From Defluviitaleaceae bacterium (GTDB lineage: Bacteria; Bacillota; Clostridia; Lachnospirales; WQUN01): a stretch of DNA of 64,000 bases. The stretch is from assembly GCA_009777845.1 (NCBI GenBank), contig WRLD01000004.1, positions 1-64,000 on the forward strand, given 5' to 3'. Under the pieces are notes generated by a model. The model searched no databases and was not told the origin of the DNA. It worked only from the letters and a program-made list of their open reading frames with translations. The position numbers and the translations under genes are program-made. Shown one piece after another: positions 1-8,331 of this stretch (its first letter is position 1; each line of letters opens with the position of its first letter).

Positions 1-814
1 TTGTGCCGATTAACTCCTCGTACCAGTCGGGCAAGCCGTCCTCGTCCGTGTCTGTATCACTCATGTAAACAAAGTTTGCGGTAATGGTCGTATCGTTCTC
101 GGGCATGATAAAAGAGTTGTTTGGCATTAGCTCGTGGAAATAAAACTCTCCGCCGTTTGACGTTTCCCAACCTGTGAAAAAATAGCCCTCGTCTGCTTCG
201 GCTTCTATTGCTACGGCGGTATTTGCACGGTAATAGTCGGGTATCGGGCTTAGTATTCGCCCACCTGTGGTAGGTTGAACGCTTAGGGTAAACTCACTCC
301 TTAGAAAGCGTAGATTGAAGCCTACAAGCCACCGCAACAGTGCGGTAATGTCCGCACTATCCACAACTCCGTCACCGTTTATATCTGCGATACGTTCGTC
401 TATCGATTCAAAGCCATCGTGTCCTGCGATTGCACGAGCGAGAAAGACAACATCAGCAGAGGACACACTTCCCATACCGCCCGAAGAAACAGCCCCAAGC
501 CGTAGCCATAGGGGCGTTAGCACTCTGTCCTCGGTAAAAACCTCGTTCTCGAAGTCTATCTTGTTTCCGCCGTTTACGTTCCAACCGTTAAATACCCACT
601 CCAAGCGGAATAATTCGGGGGGTGTGATTGTAACTGTTTCGTCTAACGGTATTTCCTGTATAAGACTGCCACCGCCTATGTGTTCGCCACCCTCGGTGAG
701 GAAAGTAAGTGTGATTGTGTCGTTGGCTAAGACTAGCTGTGTGGTGAGAGGAAGCAACGGCAAAACAAGTAAAACAGACAAAAAGACACAAACTGCTTTT
801 TTAAGGTTAAGCAT
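1..814 (-). CDS. Secreted Ca-binding-repeat protein with dockerin-like module (N-terminal part, runs off the window)
   Basis: The first 271 codons are present; the gene continues past base 1. A signal peptide (Lys-rich start, hydrophobic run, processing near residues 27-30) is followed by an InlB/Listeria-Bacteroides-type repeat (about residues 35-95, ending in TPLWLRLG). Next comes a dockerin-like pair of helix-loop-helices (about 105-155) with one intact Ca loop, DINGDGVVDSAD. A second beta repeat follows, then the first thrombospondin-3-like repeat, DTDTDEDGLPDW. It is a close paralogue of the protein encoded at 2536-5943 in the opposite direction; the last ~165 nt before the edge differ from that gene at one base. 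The start ATG at 814 has GGGAGGG upstream. The family is probably cell-surface or secreted. The missing C-terminus would decide its activity. Confidence 0.8.
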   Translation of the reverse strand, partial: MLNLKKAVCVFLSVLLVLPLLPLTTQLVLANDTITLTFLTEGGEHIGGGSLIQEIPLDETVTITPPELFRLEWVFNGWNVNGGNKIDFENEVFTEDRVLTPLWLRLGAVSSGGMGSVSSADVVFLARAIAGHDGFESIDERIADINGDGVVDSADITALLRWLVGFNLRFLRSEFTLSVQPTTGGRILSPIPDYYRANTAVAIEAEADEGYFFTGWETSNGGEFYFHELMPNNSFIMPENDTTITANFVYMSDTDTDEDGLPDWYEELIGT

Positions 815-844
815 AAAATCCCTCCCAAACATTTAATTGATTCT

Positions 845-873
845 ATGCTACCATAACCAAGCAATCTTAACAA
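845..873 (-). promoter_or_regulatory. Sigma-A-type promoter of the partial secreted-protein gene
   Basis: On the minus strand TTGTTA (873-868) and TAGCAT (850-845) are 17 bases apart, with the start codon at 814. The same boxes and spacing occur in front of the inverted paralogue (2477-2505), and flanking bases are also conserved. This supports a real promoter copied together with the gene. Confidence 0.6.
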
Positions 874-874
874 G

Positions 875-2032
875 CTAATTCAATCTACTGCCTAACACAA
901 TACTAATCTCAATTCGTTCGCCGTCACGGTAAATAACCAGAACAACCTCGTCTGCGGGGCGGGCGTTTTCCAGTGCTTGCTGTAAATCCGCAATGCTCTC
1001 AATCCGCTTTTCGTCAAATTCTACTATTAAATCGCCGCGCTGCAAGCCCGATTCCTCCGCAGGCGAATCGCTCTCTACATCGCCGACCAAAACGCCTGTA
1101 GACGGCAGATTAAACAAATTGCGAATCCATTCCGTCACGTCCTCGGCGTTTATTCCCAAATACGCGCGGCGGATATTTCCTGTTTCCAATATGTCCTCCA
1201 ATAGGGGGCGTACGTTGTTAATCGGCAGTGCGTAGCCCATGCCCTCTATGTCCGCGCCTATTAGCTTGGCGGTGACAATGCCGACCACCTCGCCGTTTTG
1301 GTTGACAAGCGGGCCGCCGCTGTTTCCGCGGTTTACTGCCGCGTCTGTTTGCAGAACGTCCAGATTTAGGCGGTTTCGATTACTGGGAATGGGAATGTTA
1401 AGGCTAAGCGCGCTTATTATTCCGCGCGTGACGGTTTGCCCCTCGCCCATGGCGTTTCCGATTGCGATTACCGCATCGCCCATTCTTAGCAGGTCGGAAT
1501 CGCCAAGCGGCGCAATAGCAAAGGGAGCTTCGAGCTTTTCGAGTTCCTCGCGTAATACGGCGATTACCGCCACATCGGAGTCTGTGTCGTACCCCACAAC
1601 AACGGCGGGAATGTCCTCTATATCGTCCAGCGAAACTCGAATACTAATTGTATTCTCTATAACGTGATTATTTGTAGCAATAAAGTAAAATTCCTCGTCC
1701 TCCGCAAAAATAAACCCCGAGCCAGAGCCAGGTGCTTCCCCTCGCCCGAAAATGCTTACAGTCGGCGCGGTTACGTTTATGCTCACCACCGCCGCCTTTG
1801 CCCTGGGAATAACCTCCACAAAGCTAGGCTCCTGCGGGTCTATGGGAACAACCAGCGGATTGACATGCACGGTGGTAATTGCCGTTTCCGCAGGGCTTGG
1901 CGCTTCGACTATGGCCTGCGGCTCTGGCAGGAAATGCTGCGTAAGCGCGTAGCCCGCACCAAGCCCAAGCCCAAGGGTCGCACCGCCGATACAGAATGAG
2001 ATTAGGATTAGAATGATTTTTTTTGTGTTCAT
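875..2032 (-). CDS. HtrA/DegP-family trypsin-like serine protease with one PDZ domain
   Basis: A 385-residue membrane-anchored S1C protease. Residues 5-30 form an N-terminal transmembrane anchor, so the protease faces outside and would degrade or trim misfolded exported proteins. The catalytic triad is visible: His123 in TNNHVIEN, Asp153 in DSDVAV and Ser238 in NRGNSGGPLV. One PDZ domain covers about residues 300-380 (GVLVGDVESDSPAEESGLQRGD). Length and order match HtrA/HtrB of Firmicutes. It follows the small gene at 2048-2284 by 15 bases and is probably cotranscribed. It lies between the two inverted secreted-protein genes, so it may help their surface maturation (inference). Confidence 0.92.
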   Translation of the reverse strand: MNTKKIILILISFCIGGATLGLGLGAGYALTQHFLPEPQAIVEAPSPAETAITTVHVNPLVVPIDPQEPSFVEVIPRAKAAVVSINVTAPTVSIFGRGEAPGSGSGFIFAEDEEFYFIATNNHVIENTISIRVSLDDIEDIPAVVVGYDTDSDVAVIAVLREELEKLEAPFAIAPLGDSDLLRMGDAVIAIGNAMGEGQTVTRGIISALSLNIPIPSNRNRLNLDVLQTDAAVNRGNSGGPLVNQNGEVVGIVTAKLIGADIEGMGYALPINNVRPLLEDILETGNIRRAYLGINAEDVTEWIRNLFNLPSTGVLVGDVESDSPAEESGLQRGDLIVEFDEKRIESIADLQQALENARPADEVVLVIYRDGERIEISIVLGSRLN

Positions 2033-2047
2033 GGTATTTGCTCCTTT

Positions 2048-2284
2048 TCATAATTTGTCTATACTACGTTGATAATTAAGCCCCTCAACAACCAAGCCGA
2101 GCGGTATTTTTGAATTAACCTGAATAGAAAATAATTCATCGTCATTGTCCCCGACAAAAAGAACCGTTCCTTTTGGGTTAAACAAGCTCCTATCGTCCAT
2201 TTGCATGAGAATGTAGCTGTCGGGGTATAGCTCCGATGCCTCGTGCATAGTCATACGCGGGCTTTCCTCTATTTTTTTATACAT
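2048..2284 (-). CDS. Small hypothetical protein (78 aa)
   Basis: No family recognised. The 78-residue soluble protein has an acidic N-terminal half and a beta-rich centre (GTVLFVGDNDDELFSIQ). The start is supported by an AAGGAGG site seven bases upstream. It is the first gene of a two-gene unit with the downstream HtrA protease, 15 bases away. On the minus strand a TATAAT box at 2331-2326 lies about 40 bases before the start, but no good -35 box was seen. Function unknown; coupling to htrA suggests an envelope-stress or housekeeping role at most. Confidence 0.7.
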   Translation of the reverse strand: MYKKIEESPRMTMHEASELYPDSYILMQMDDRSLFNPKGTVLFVGDNDDELFSIQVNSKIPLGLVVEGLNYQRSIDKL

Positions 2285-2476
2285 TAAGAGCCTCCTTGCA
2301 TTAAGATTTTTGCCGTGCGATTTCTATTATAATACAAATAATAAATGGACAGAGTTAGCATAAAATTGTAACAAATTTGTGACAGGTGTGATTGTAGCAT
2401 ATGGGGTAGAAAATACAGCAAAAATATAATGCGAATATCATAATTTATTAAATTTTATGTTACGCATTGATTAAAC

Positions 2477-2505
2477 TTGTTAAGATTGCTTGATTATGGT
2501 AGCAT
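2477..2505 (+). promoter_or_regulatory. Sigma-A-type promoter of the large secreted-protein gene
   Basis: TTGTTA at 2477-2482 and TAGCAT at 2500-2505 with a 17-base spacer, 30 bases before the start codon; AGAGGG at 2525-2530 is the ribosome binding site. The same arrangement is conserved in inverted orientation at 873-845. Confidence 0.6.
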
Positions 2506-2535
2506 AAAATCACCTAAATAGAAAAGAGGGATTCT

Positions 2536-5500
2536 ATGTTTAAACTTAAAAGGTTTGAAAAGGTTAAAGACCTTAAAGCAGTTTCTGTTTTTTTGTCTGT
2601 TTTACTTATTTTGCCGTTGTTCTTGTTGCTACTGCTCACCACACAACCAGTCTTTGCCACAAGCACGGACGACCCAACCGACACAATCACCCTAACATTC
2701 CTTATTGGAAATGGTACACACACAGGCGGTGGAAGCCTCATACAAGAAATACCGCTAGACGAAACAGTTACAATCACAGCCCCCGAATTAGAATACTCGG
2801 GCTGGATTTTTGACGGTTGGAGCATAGACGGCGAAAACAAGGTAGACTTCGAGAACGAAAGTTTTACCGAGGACACGGAGCTAACGCCTCTATGGCTACG
2901 GCTTGGGGCTGTTTCTTCGGGCGGCAAGGGTCATGTATCCTCTGCCGATGTGGTATGGTTATGGCGTTATATCCGCAAGCACAAAGGCTTTGAAACGATG
3001 CCCGATTTGCGTGTTGCGAATATATACGGTGAGGATAGAGAGCCTACCGAAGCCGACCCGCCACTCTTTATGAAATGGCTTACAGGTCACGACTTAGATT
3101 CTCTAAAAAAGAGGTTTATTCTAAGCATTTTATCTAGTGTAGGTGGGCGTGTGTTCGGCATAACAAACGACCAATACCCACCCAATACCGTAATCGCAAT
3201 AGAAGCCCAAGCAGACGAAGGCTACTTTTTCACAGGCTGGGAAACGTCAAACGGCGGAGAGTTTTATTTCCACGAGCTTATGCCAAACAACTCTTTTATC
3301 ATGCCCGAGAACGATACGACCATTACCGCAAACTTTGTTTACATGAGTGATACAGACACGGACGAGGACGGCTTGCCCGACTGGTACGAGGAGTTAATCG
3401 GCACAGACCCCGAGAACCCCGACACGGACGGCGACGGTTTGCCCGACGGCTACGAGGTATTCGTTTCATTTACAAACCCATTGCTGTGGGATTCCGAGGG
3501 GGACGGAATAAGTGACGGCGAGAGGGATTCTGACGGTGACGGATTGACAAATTACGAGGAATTTCTGCTAGGTACGAATCCGAACAGCTCCGACACGGAC
3601 GGCGATGGCTTGACTGATTACGAGGAAGTACACACTTACGGCACAGACCCATTAAACCCCGATACCGATAATGACGGCTTGACCGACTATGAGGAAATCC
3701 ACGTATTCGGTACAGACCCTTTGAACCCCGACACATTCGGGGACGGTATTTTGGACGGCAATCGACTGTTTAACACCGTGGTGGAAGCCCCCGATTTACA
3801 GCCGAGCGATAGAGCAGTGCCGAGCATTTCTATAGACTTGCCTGCAAGTGAAATGGGTAAGGTGTCGATAAATCGCGTACCCGAAAACGATTACTTTTTC
3901 GGTGGAGATATGCCAGGGGCTACAGGTGGGGCGTTTGAGATACGGATTGATGCGGATTTTGGCGAAGCTACGTTGACCTTTGACCTTGACCCCACGCTGT
4001 TTAATGACCCCGATTTTGATGCAGGGATATTCTTTTGGGACGAGGAAACACAGCTACTAATAGATGTGACCGATTTGCTCGAAGCCCCGATTTCGGGCAT
4101 GAGTGTACAGTCAACGAGCGATACAATTTCGCTACAGCTCGCCTACCATGACTGGCTGAACGGCTTTTCCTCTCGTTCTAGGATTCCTCGCTTTATTGTG
4201 CTTGATAGAACAGCACGGCGAGAATCCATTCTAGCAAGACCGCAAATACCGCAAGTGCCACGCAACGCAAATGTGCTTTTAATGATTGAAGAATCCTCGC
4301 CAGTAACGTCCGCAGAATTTGCACAAATGAGGGCGTTTGCGTTGGAGCTAGTCGAGGGGCTAGAGGACGATGACAGCGTTGCAATCGCCACCTATTCGGC
4401 AAATCTTGTCCGCTATCACACCAATTTTAACACTGGCAATGCACAAAAAAGCACCGCTATAGAACATCTCGAAAGCCCATTAAGCCCCGCGCCCCAAGGC
4501 TCGAACGCCTGCACCTATCGCACGCTTGCCTCGGGCTTTCTAGCGTTAAATAACGCTAACCGCGAAAATCAGCCAGTTGTGGTATTTTTGTCAAGCGGAC
4601 TATACAACACGTCAAACGCACAATTCCTTACTTTTGTACACGACACAATACCTGCGCGCGGAATAATCGTGCATACTGTGGCTTCGAGTGTCACGCAGAC
4701 CGCAGGGCGTGGACAGCTTAATACGTTGTCTGCCATGAGTGGCGGTGTGGCGGTTGACCTAAACCAAGGGGGGCTTGAAACGCTCGCTAACGCACTTTAT
4801 ACAAGAGTTATGGTGACTGGCGAGGATTCGGACGGTGACGGCTTGTCTGATATTATCGAGCAAATGATAGCCAACGGTGACATATATATAGACATTGATA
4901 CGGAACGCCACATGCAGGGGCATAAATTGTTGGATTATCTGAACGCAGACACAGACGGCGACGGCCTATTGGACGGACAGGAAATAGAGGTACGGTTTAG
5001 GGACGCAGGGAACGGCGAGGAAAGACCGTATATCTTTGCGTATTCTAATCCTACTATGGTGGATTCGGACGGTGACGGCTTGCCCGATAATCTCGATGCA
5101 CGACCGCTAGAGCCACATGACAATCGCTTTATTGTGGTGAGTGACCCTAATTATAGACCGCCGAACAGTGAGGTGGACGAAGCACAAGAGCATAGTAATC
5201 AAACGCATTTTACTATATTACCAGGCACACCTAATGCCTTAACACTTAATCAACTCTGGTTTATTCGAGAGCGAGCGTGGAGAACGGCGAACGGAGGGGC
5301 TGCAGTGAATTTACCAAACGCCTCAATGGGATTAACCTACTTTTTAGCGAATGTAGGAAAAACCTTATCCGTTTCTATTCGCTCCCTGCTTGATACGCAA
5401 AATGGACGGCGACATTTTGAAGTAAACATGGATATATTTATGAACGCCGCCGAGCAAATGACAATGGACGGCACAACTCTAATCATTTCTTCCGTTGACC

Positions 5501-5943
5501 CTGCTACCGTTCCGTTTATATGCACCTGTTCACCCGGTAAAGAAGAGTGTGAATGTATGTTCCCACGGCGACTTTGGGCATCGGGCAACCGAGGAGGGCG
5601 AGGGATTACATGGCCAGACTCGTATGCCATGCCGCCAAGGTACGTAAGTGACTATGACTGGGAACATTTTGTCGGAGATTCTACGTCCGCTATAGTCGGA
5701 ACTGTCAGTAGAAACGGCGATTTTTACACTGCGACAATCAATTACTTCTTAGACGACCAGTATGATTGGGAAAATGACCCTACATTGAGGGCTGGACTTG
5801 TTTTAGATAGCGAAATGGCACAGCTTCATTTTTACGGTTTGGCTAAAGCATACCGTGTTGATGGCTCTGTTCTCGGAATAGGGCTTAGTTGGCAGAGGGA
5901 GCAACGGTTTGCTAAAAGTCAACCTGTCTTAACACTGCCATGA
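2536..5943 (+). CDS. Large secreted protein: InlB-type repeat, degenerate dockerin-like region, TSP3 Ca repeats, vWA domain; possible polymorphic toxin
   Basis: A 1135-residue exported protein. The signal peptide spans about residues 15-45. An InlB-type beta repeat follows (50-115), then a dockerin-like region whose Ca loops are eroded, then a second beta repeat. Thrombospondin-3-like Ca repeats of the form DTDGDGLxDxxE lie at about 273-400 and again at 765-855. Between them a vWA-like domain runs from about 576 (NVLLMIEESSP) to 760. The roughly 280-residue C-terminal part has no repeats and ends with a motif LHxYGLAKxYRVDG followed by Trp-Gln and QRF. This tail reappears twice downstream as short separate reading frames, each in front of a membrane-protein gene. 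The stop overlaps the next start (ATGA). The layout fits a toxin with an immunity gene, but this is inference. No sorting motif was seen. Confidence 0.85.
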   Translation: MFKLKRFEKVKDLKAVSVFLSVLLILPLFLLLLLTTQPVFATSTDDPTDTITLTFLIGNGTHTGGGSLIQEIPLDETVTITAPELEYSGWIFDGWSIDGENKVDFENESFTEDTELTPLWLRLGAVSSGGKGHVSSADVVWLWRYIRKHKGFETMPDLRVANIYGEDREPTEADPPLFMKWLTGHDLDSLKKRFILSILSSVGGRVFGITNDQYPPNTVIAIEAQADEGYFFTGWETSNGGEFYFHELMPNNSFIMPENDTTITANFVYMSDTDTDEDGLPDWYEELIGTDPENPDTDGDGLPDGYEVFVSFTNPLLWDSEGDGISDGERDSDGDGLTNYEEFLLGTNPNSSDTDGDGLTDYEEVHTYGTDPLNPDTDNDGLTDYEEIHVFGTDPLNPDTFGDGILDGNRLFNTVVEAPDLQPSDRAVPSISIDLPASEMGKVSINRVPENDYFFGGDMPGATGGAFEIRIDADFGEATLTFDLDPTLFNDPDFDAGIFFWDEETQLLIDVTDLLEAPISGMSVQSTSDTISLQLAYHDWLNGFSSRSRIPRFIVLDRTARRESILARPQIPQVPRNANVLLMIEESSPVTSAEFAQMRAFALELVEGLEDDDSVAIATYSANLVRYHTNFNTGNAQKSTAIEHLESPLSPAPQGSNACTYRTLASGFLALNNANRENQPVVVFLSSGLYNTSNAQFLTFVHDTIPARGIIVHTVASSVTQTAGRGQLNTLSAMSGGVAVDLNQGGLETLANALYTRVMVTGEDSDGDGLSDIIEQMIANGDIYIDIDTERHMQGHKLLDYLNADTDGDGLLDGQEIEVRFRDAGNGEERPYIFAYSNPTMVDSDGDGLPDNLDARPLEPHDNRFIVVSDPNYRPPNSEVDEAQEHSNQTHFTILPGTPNALTLNQLWFIRERAWRTANGGAAVNLPNASMGLTYFLANVGKTLSVSIRSLLDTQNGRRHFEVNMDIFMNAAEQMTMDGTTLIISSVDPATVPFICTCSPGKEECECMFPRRLWASGNRGGRGITWPDSYAMPPRYVSDYDWEHFVGDSTSAIVGTVSRNGDFYTATINYFLDDQYDWENDPTLRAGLVLDSEMAQLHFYGLAKAYRVDGSVLGIGLSWQREQRFAKSQPVLTLP

Positions 5944-6599
5944 GGAAGTCAAGAATTGAGATAATTGACAATATTATTGTCATATTGATTGTTTTGATGA
6001 TTTTCCCTGTGTTTCTGTGCTATTTCGCCGCGGACATACAAATGGGGACGGCAATTGAAATCCGAGAATTTAAGAACCCAGAACATCTCGATATAATGAT
6101 TTCCACGTTTCAGTTTGATTTAGCACCCAATGAAACGCTTTATGTTGAGAGCTTTAGTCGCGGAGCAGGGCAAGCACCTCCAACCCTAAGCATTGCAATA
6201 GATGGCATAGAATCGGTAGACGATTTTATCTCACGATATAAGGGGTATATTACCGAGATTGATGTTGTCGAGTATCCCTATTTTTTGGAATACAGGGAAC
6301 AGTTTGGTGCATTTAGGATATGTACAGTAAGCATACAAGGCTCTTCTGCTCGTGAACTCGTATTTTATCAAAATGAGGACGGCATAACTGCCAAGCTAGA
6401 TGTCGGAGATAGGCTATTGCGACGACTTGAAGATGTATACGGTATTTTACTCGGGTATATCCCTTGTGCATGGCTTCACCCAATCTTTCTTGTACCTGTA
6501 GCTATCCAAGCAGGGCTAGCTATTTTCGTGGTTGTACGCTTTATTCGCAGGATAATTCACAAAACCCACAACAAAAAACACCTTAATGAGGGGGTATAA
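5940..6599 (+). CDS. Two-TM membrane protein, paralogue 1; candidate immunity protein
   Basis: A 219-residue protein of unknown family. A transmembrane segment near residues 10-32 and another near 180-203 enclose a domain of about 145 residues with the shared motif EIREFKNPEH...FDLAPNETLYVE. The C-terminus is basic (RRIIHKTHNKKH). The start ATG overlaps the stop of the large secreted protein, giving tight translational coupling. Two paralogues follow at 6731 and 7522. Membrane placement, coupling and tandem copies suggest an immunity protein against the upstream protein's C-terminal domain. Sequence alone does not prove this; a chaperone or anchor is also possible. Confidence 0.8.
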   Translation: MRKSRIEIIDNIIVILIVLMIFPVFLCYFAADIQMGTAIEIREFKNPEHLDIMISTFQFDLAPNETLYVESFSRGAGQAPPTLSIAIDGIESVDDFISRYKGYITEIDVVEYPYFLEYREQFGAFRICTVSIQGSSARELVFYQNEDGITAKLDVGDRLLRRLEDVYGILLGYIPCAWLHPIFLVPVAIQAGLAIFVVVRFIRRIIHKTHNKKHLNEGV

Positions 6600-6602
6600 G
6601 AA

Positions 6603-6734
6603 ATGGCACAGCTACACTTGTATGGGCACGCTAAAGAATATCGCATTGACGGCTATGTCCACGGTATACAACTCACTTGGCAGAAAGAGCAACGGTTTGA
6701 TTCGTTGAATCAACCTGCCTTAACACTGCCATGA
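6603..6734 (+). CDS. 43-aa orphan copy of the secreted protein's C-terminal tail, first duplicate
   Basis: This short frame starts MAQLHLYGHAKEYRIDG and ends in ALTLP, closely matching the last 43 residues of the 2536-5943 product. It begins at the position equivalent to an internal Met of that protein. It has its own Shine-Dalgarno-like AGGGGG eight bases before its ATG, and its stop overlaps the start of the next membrane gene (ATGA at 6731-6734). The original coupling junction was therefore copied with the downstream gene. It is too short to be a whole effector domain. It may be an eroded toxin cassette or a translated leader that couples expression. Confidence 0.65.
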   Translation: MAQLHLYGHAKEYRIDGYVHGIQLTWQKEQRFDSLNQPALTLP

Positions 6735-7396
6735 GAAAGCCAGTTGCTTGGGATATAATCGCTATCATATTAGCCGTGCTAATGATTATTCCTGTACTAA
6801 TAGGATTAGGAATTGCGGACATTCACTCAGCGAGTGTGACAATCGAAGTGCGAGAATTTAAAAAAGAGCAACATGCCAAAGCAATTGCTTCTGCGTTTCA
6901 GTTTGAATTAGCACCCAACGAAACGCTATCCGTAGAGCGTTTTTTCAGAGGCTTCCTACAGGCGAGAATGGAACTAGACATTGTAGTTGAGGGCATAGAA
7001 TCCAAGGAAGATTTTCTTTCACGATTTTACAGTGAGCTAGTGGAAATACGAGCATATACTAGCCCCGAAATGAAAGATGGGAAGCCACTACTCACAACTA
7101 ATGGTTATCAAATACCTGCATTTTATCCCGCCCATAGAGAGTTTCGCCACGGTTTCGGATTATCTGAAGATGAGGACGGTATAACCGCCAAATTCTTCAC
7201 TCGCGGAGGAACTCCGCCACCACTTGGAGAGGCTGTGCATGTTTTAGTGAAGTATTTACCTAGTAGATACCTCCACCCATTCTTTCTCGTGCCTTTAGCT
7301 ATCCAAGCGAGCTTGATTCTTTTCGTGGTTGTCCGCTTTATTCGCAGGATAATTCCCAAAAAACGCAATGAAAAAGGGCAGAATGAGGGGGTATAA
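6731..7396 (+). CDS. Two-TM membrane protein, paralogue 2; candidate immunity protein
   Basis: A 221-residue homologue of the 5940-6599 product. It has an N-terminal TM at about residues 10-32, the motif EVREFKKEQH...FELAPNETLSVE, and a C-terminal TM at about 185-207 (FFLVPLAIQASLILFVVVRFIRRII) followed by a basic tail. The middle region is the most divergent part, as expected if it recognises a variable partner. It is coupled by ATGA to the 43-residue orphan tail. The DNA around the second TM is nearly identical among the three copies, which points to recent duplication or gene conversion. Function unknown. Confidence 0.8.
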   Translation: MRKPVAWDIIAIILAVLMIIPVLIGLGIADIHSASVTIEVREFKKEQHAKAIASAFQFELAPNETLSVERFFRGFLQARMELDIVVEGIESKEDFLSRFYSELVEIRAYTSPEMKDGKPLLTTNGYQIPAFYPAHREFRHGFGLSEDEDGITAKFFTRGGTPPPLGEAVHVLVKYLPSRYLHPFFLVPLAIQASLILFVVVRFIRRIIPKKRNEKGQNEGV

Positions 7397-7399
7397 GAA

Positions 7400-7525
7400 A
7401 TGGCGCATGAATACCGTGTTGACGGTTATTTGTATGATATAGAGCTAACATGGCAGAAAGGGCAACGGTTTGCTTCAGCAAATCAGCCCATCTTGGTACT
7501 GTCACCTATCGTGGTGTACCCATGA
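7400..7525 (+). CDS. 41-aa orphan copy of the secreted protein's C-terminal tail, second duplicate
   Basis: MAHEYRVDGYLYDIELTWQ and the following GQRF align with the same tail of the large secreted protein, with a four-residue deletion near the start and a changed end (VVYP). The ribosome binding site block before its ATG repeats the one in front of the 6603 frame. The stop overlaps the start of the third membrane gene. It is more diverged than the first orphan, so it may be older or decaying. Confidence 0.55.
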   Translation: MAHEYRVDGYLYDIELTWQKGQRFASANQPILVLSPIVVYP

Positions 7526-8268
7526 GGAAGCGGCTTAGTCAAAATACGCATGACCTTATATCAGCGTTGATGATGATGTTTCCTGTGTTGGCGATAGGGG
7601 AGATATTCCGCCCCTCTGACAATAAGCGGTGGGTTAATTGGGATATTCGCGCCCTAATAGCAGCCGTGCTAATGATTATTCCTGCAATGATAGGATTAGC
7701 CATGGCAGACTTTGACATGAGTGCTAGGTCAGTGGAAATACGAAAATTTAAGAATCCAGAGCACCTTGAAACATTGATTTCTGCCTTTCATTTTGATTTA
7801 GCCCCCAACGAAACGCTTTATGTAGAGAACTTTAGGCGCGGAATGTTACAAGCAGACCCAGAGCTAGGCAACATTGCTATAGAGGGTATAATATCGGTAG
7901 ACGATTTTATTTCTCGATACAAGAGCGATATTATAGAGGTTGATGTTGTCGAATATCCCAATCTCGTGGAAAATCGGCTTGGTGCATTTAGGGCATGTCT
8001 TGTAGACCTACAAATAGATGGGTATTATCGCGAACTCATATTTTATCAAGCTAAAAAAGGGATAACCGCAAGGCTAGATGTCGAAGAACACGCATGGCGA
8101 GAACTTGTAGATGTAGGCAGTATTTTGTTTGGGAATTACCCGAGCTTGTACCGCCACCCATTCTTTCTCGTGCCTGTAGCTATTCAAGCAGGGCTAGTTA
8201 TTTTCGTGGTTGTCCGTGTTATTCGTAGGATAATTCACAAAACACGCACTAAAAAAACACCTCAATGA
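7522..8268 (+). CDS. Two-TM membrane protein, paralogue 3; candidate immunity protein
   Basis: A 248-residue homologue of the two preceding membrane genes. ATG 7522 is chosen because it gives the same ATGA coupling seen in both paralogues. An in-frame start at 7450 would lie inside the orphan tail. Its N-terminus is about 30 residues longer than in the others because it carries a partly duplicated hydrophobic stretch before the conserved TM. The family motif EIRKFKNPEH...FDLAPNETLYVE, the C-terminal TM and the basic tail are all present. It ends the array; the next gene is housekeeping. Function inferred only from context. Confidence 0.78.
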   Translation: MRKRLSQNTHDLISALMMMFPVLAIGEIFRPSDNKRWVNWDIRALIAAVLMIIPAMIGLAMADFDMSARSVEIRKFKNPEHLETLISAFHFDLAPNETLYVENFRRGMLQADPELGNIAIEGIISVDDFISRYKSDIIEVDVVEYPNLVENRLGAFRACLVDLQIDGYYRELIFYQAKKGITARLDVEEHAWRELVDVGSILFGNYPSLYRHPFFLVPVAIQAGLVIFVVVRVIRRIIHKTRTKKTPQ

Positions 8269-8331
8269 GCCGTAAAGCTATTTATTCCAGTAAAGCATTA
8301 TAATTTCAAATAAGCCAAGGAGGAACAAAAA

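Noticed and set aside
315..836. A plus-strand open frame of 173 codons
   Set aside because: It is antisense to the secreted-protein gene on the minus strand, which has a promoter, signal peptide and a full paralogue; the plus frame has no ribosome binding site or family.
5940..8268. ABC transporter permease or two-component sensor as identity of the two-TM paralogues
   Set aside because: Only two membrane segments, no ATPase or kinase neighbour, and no family motif.
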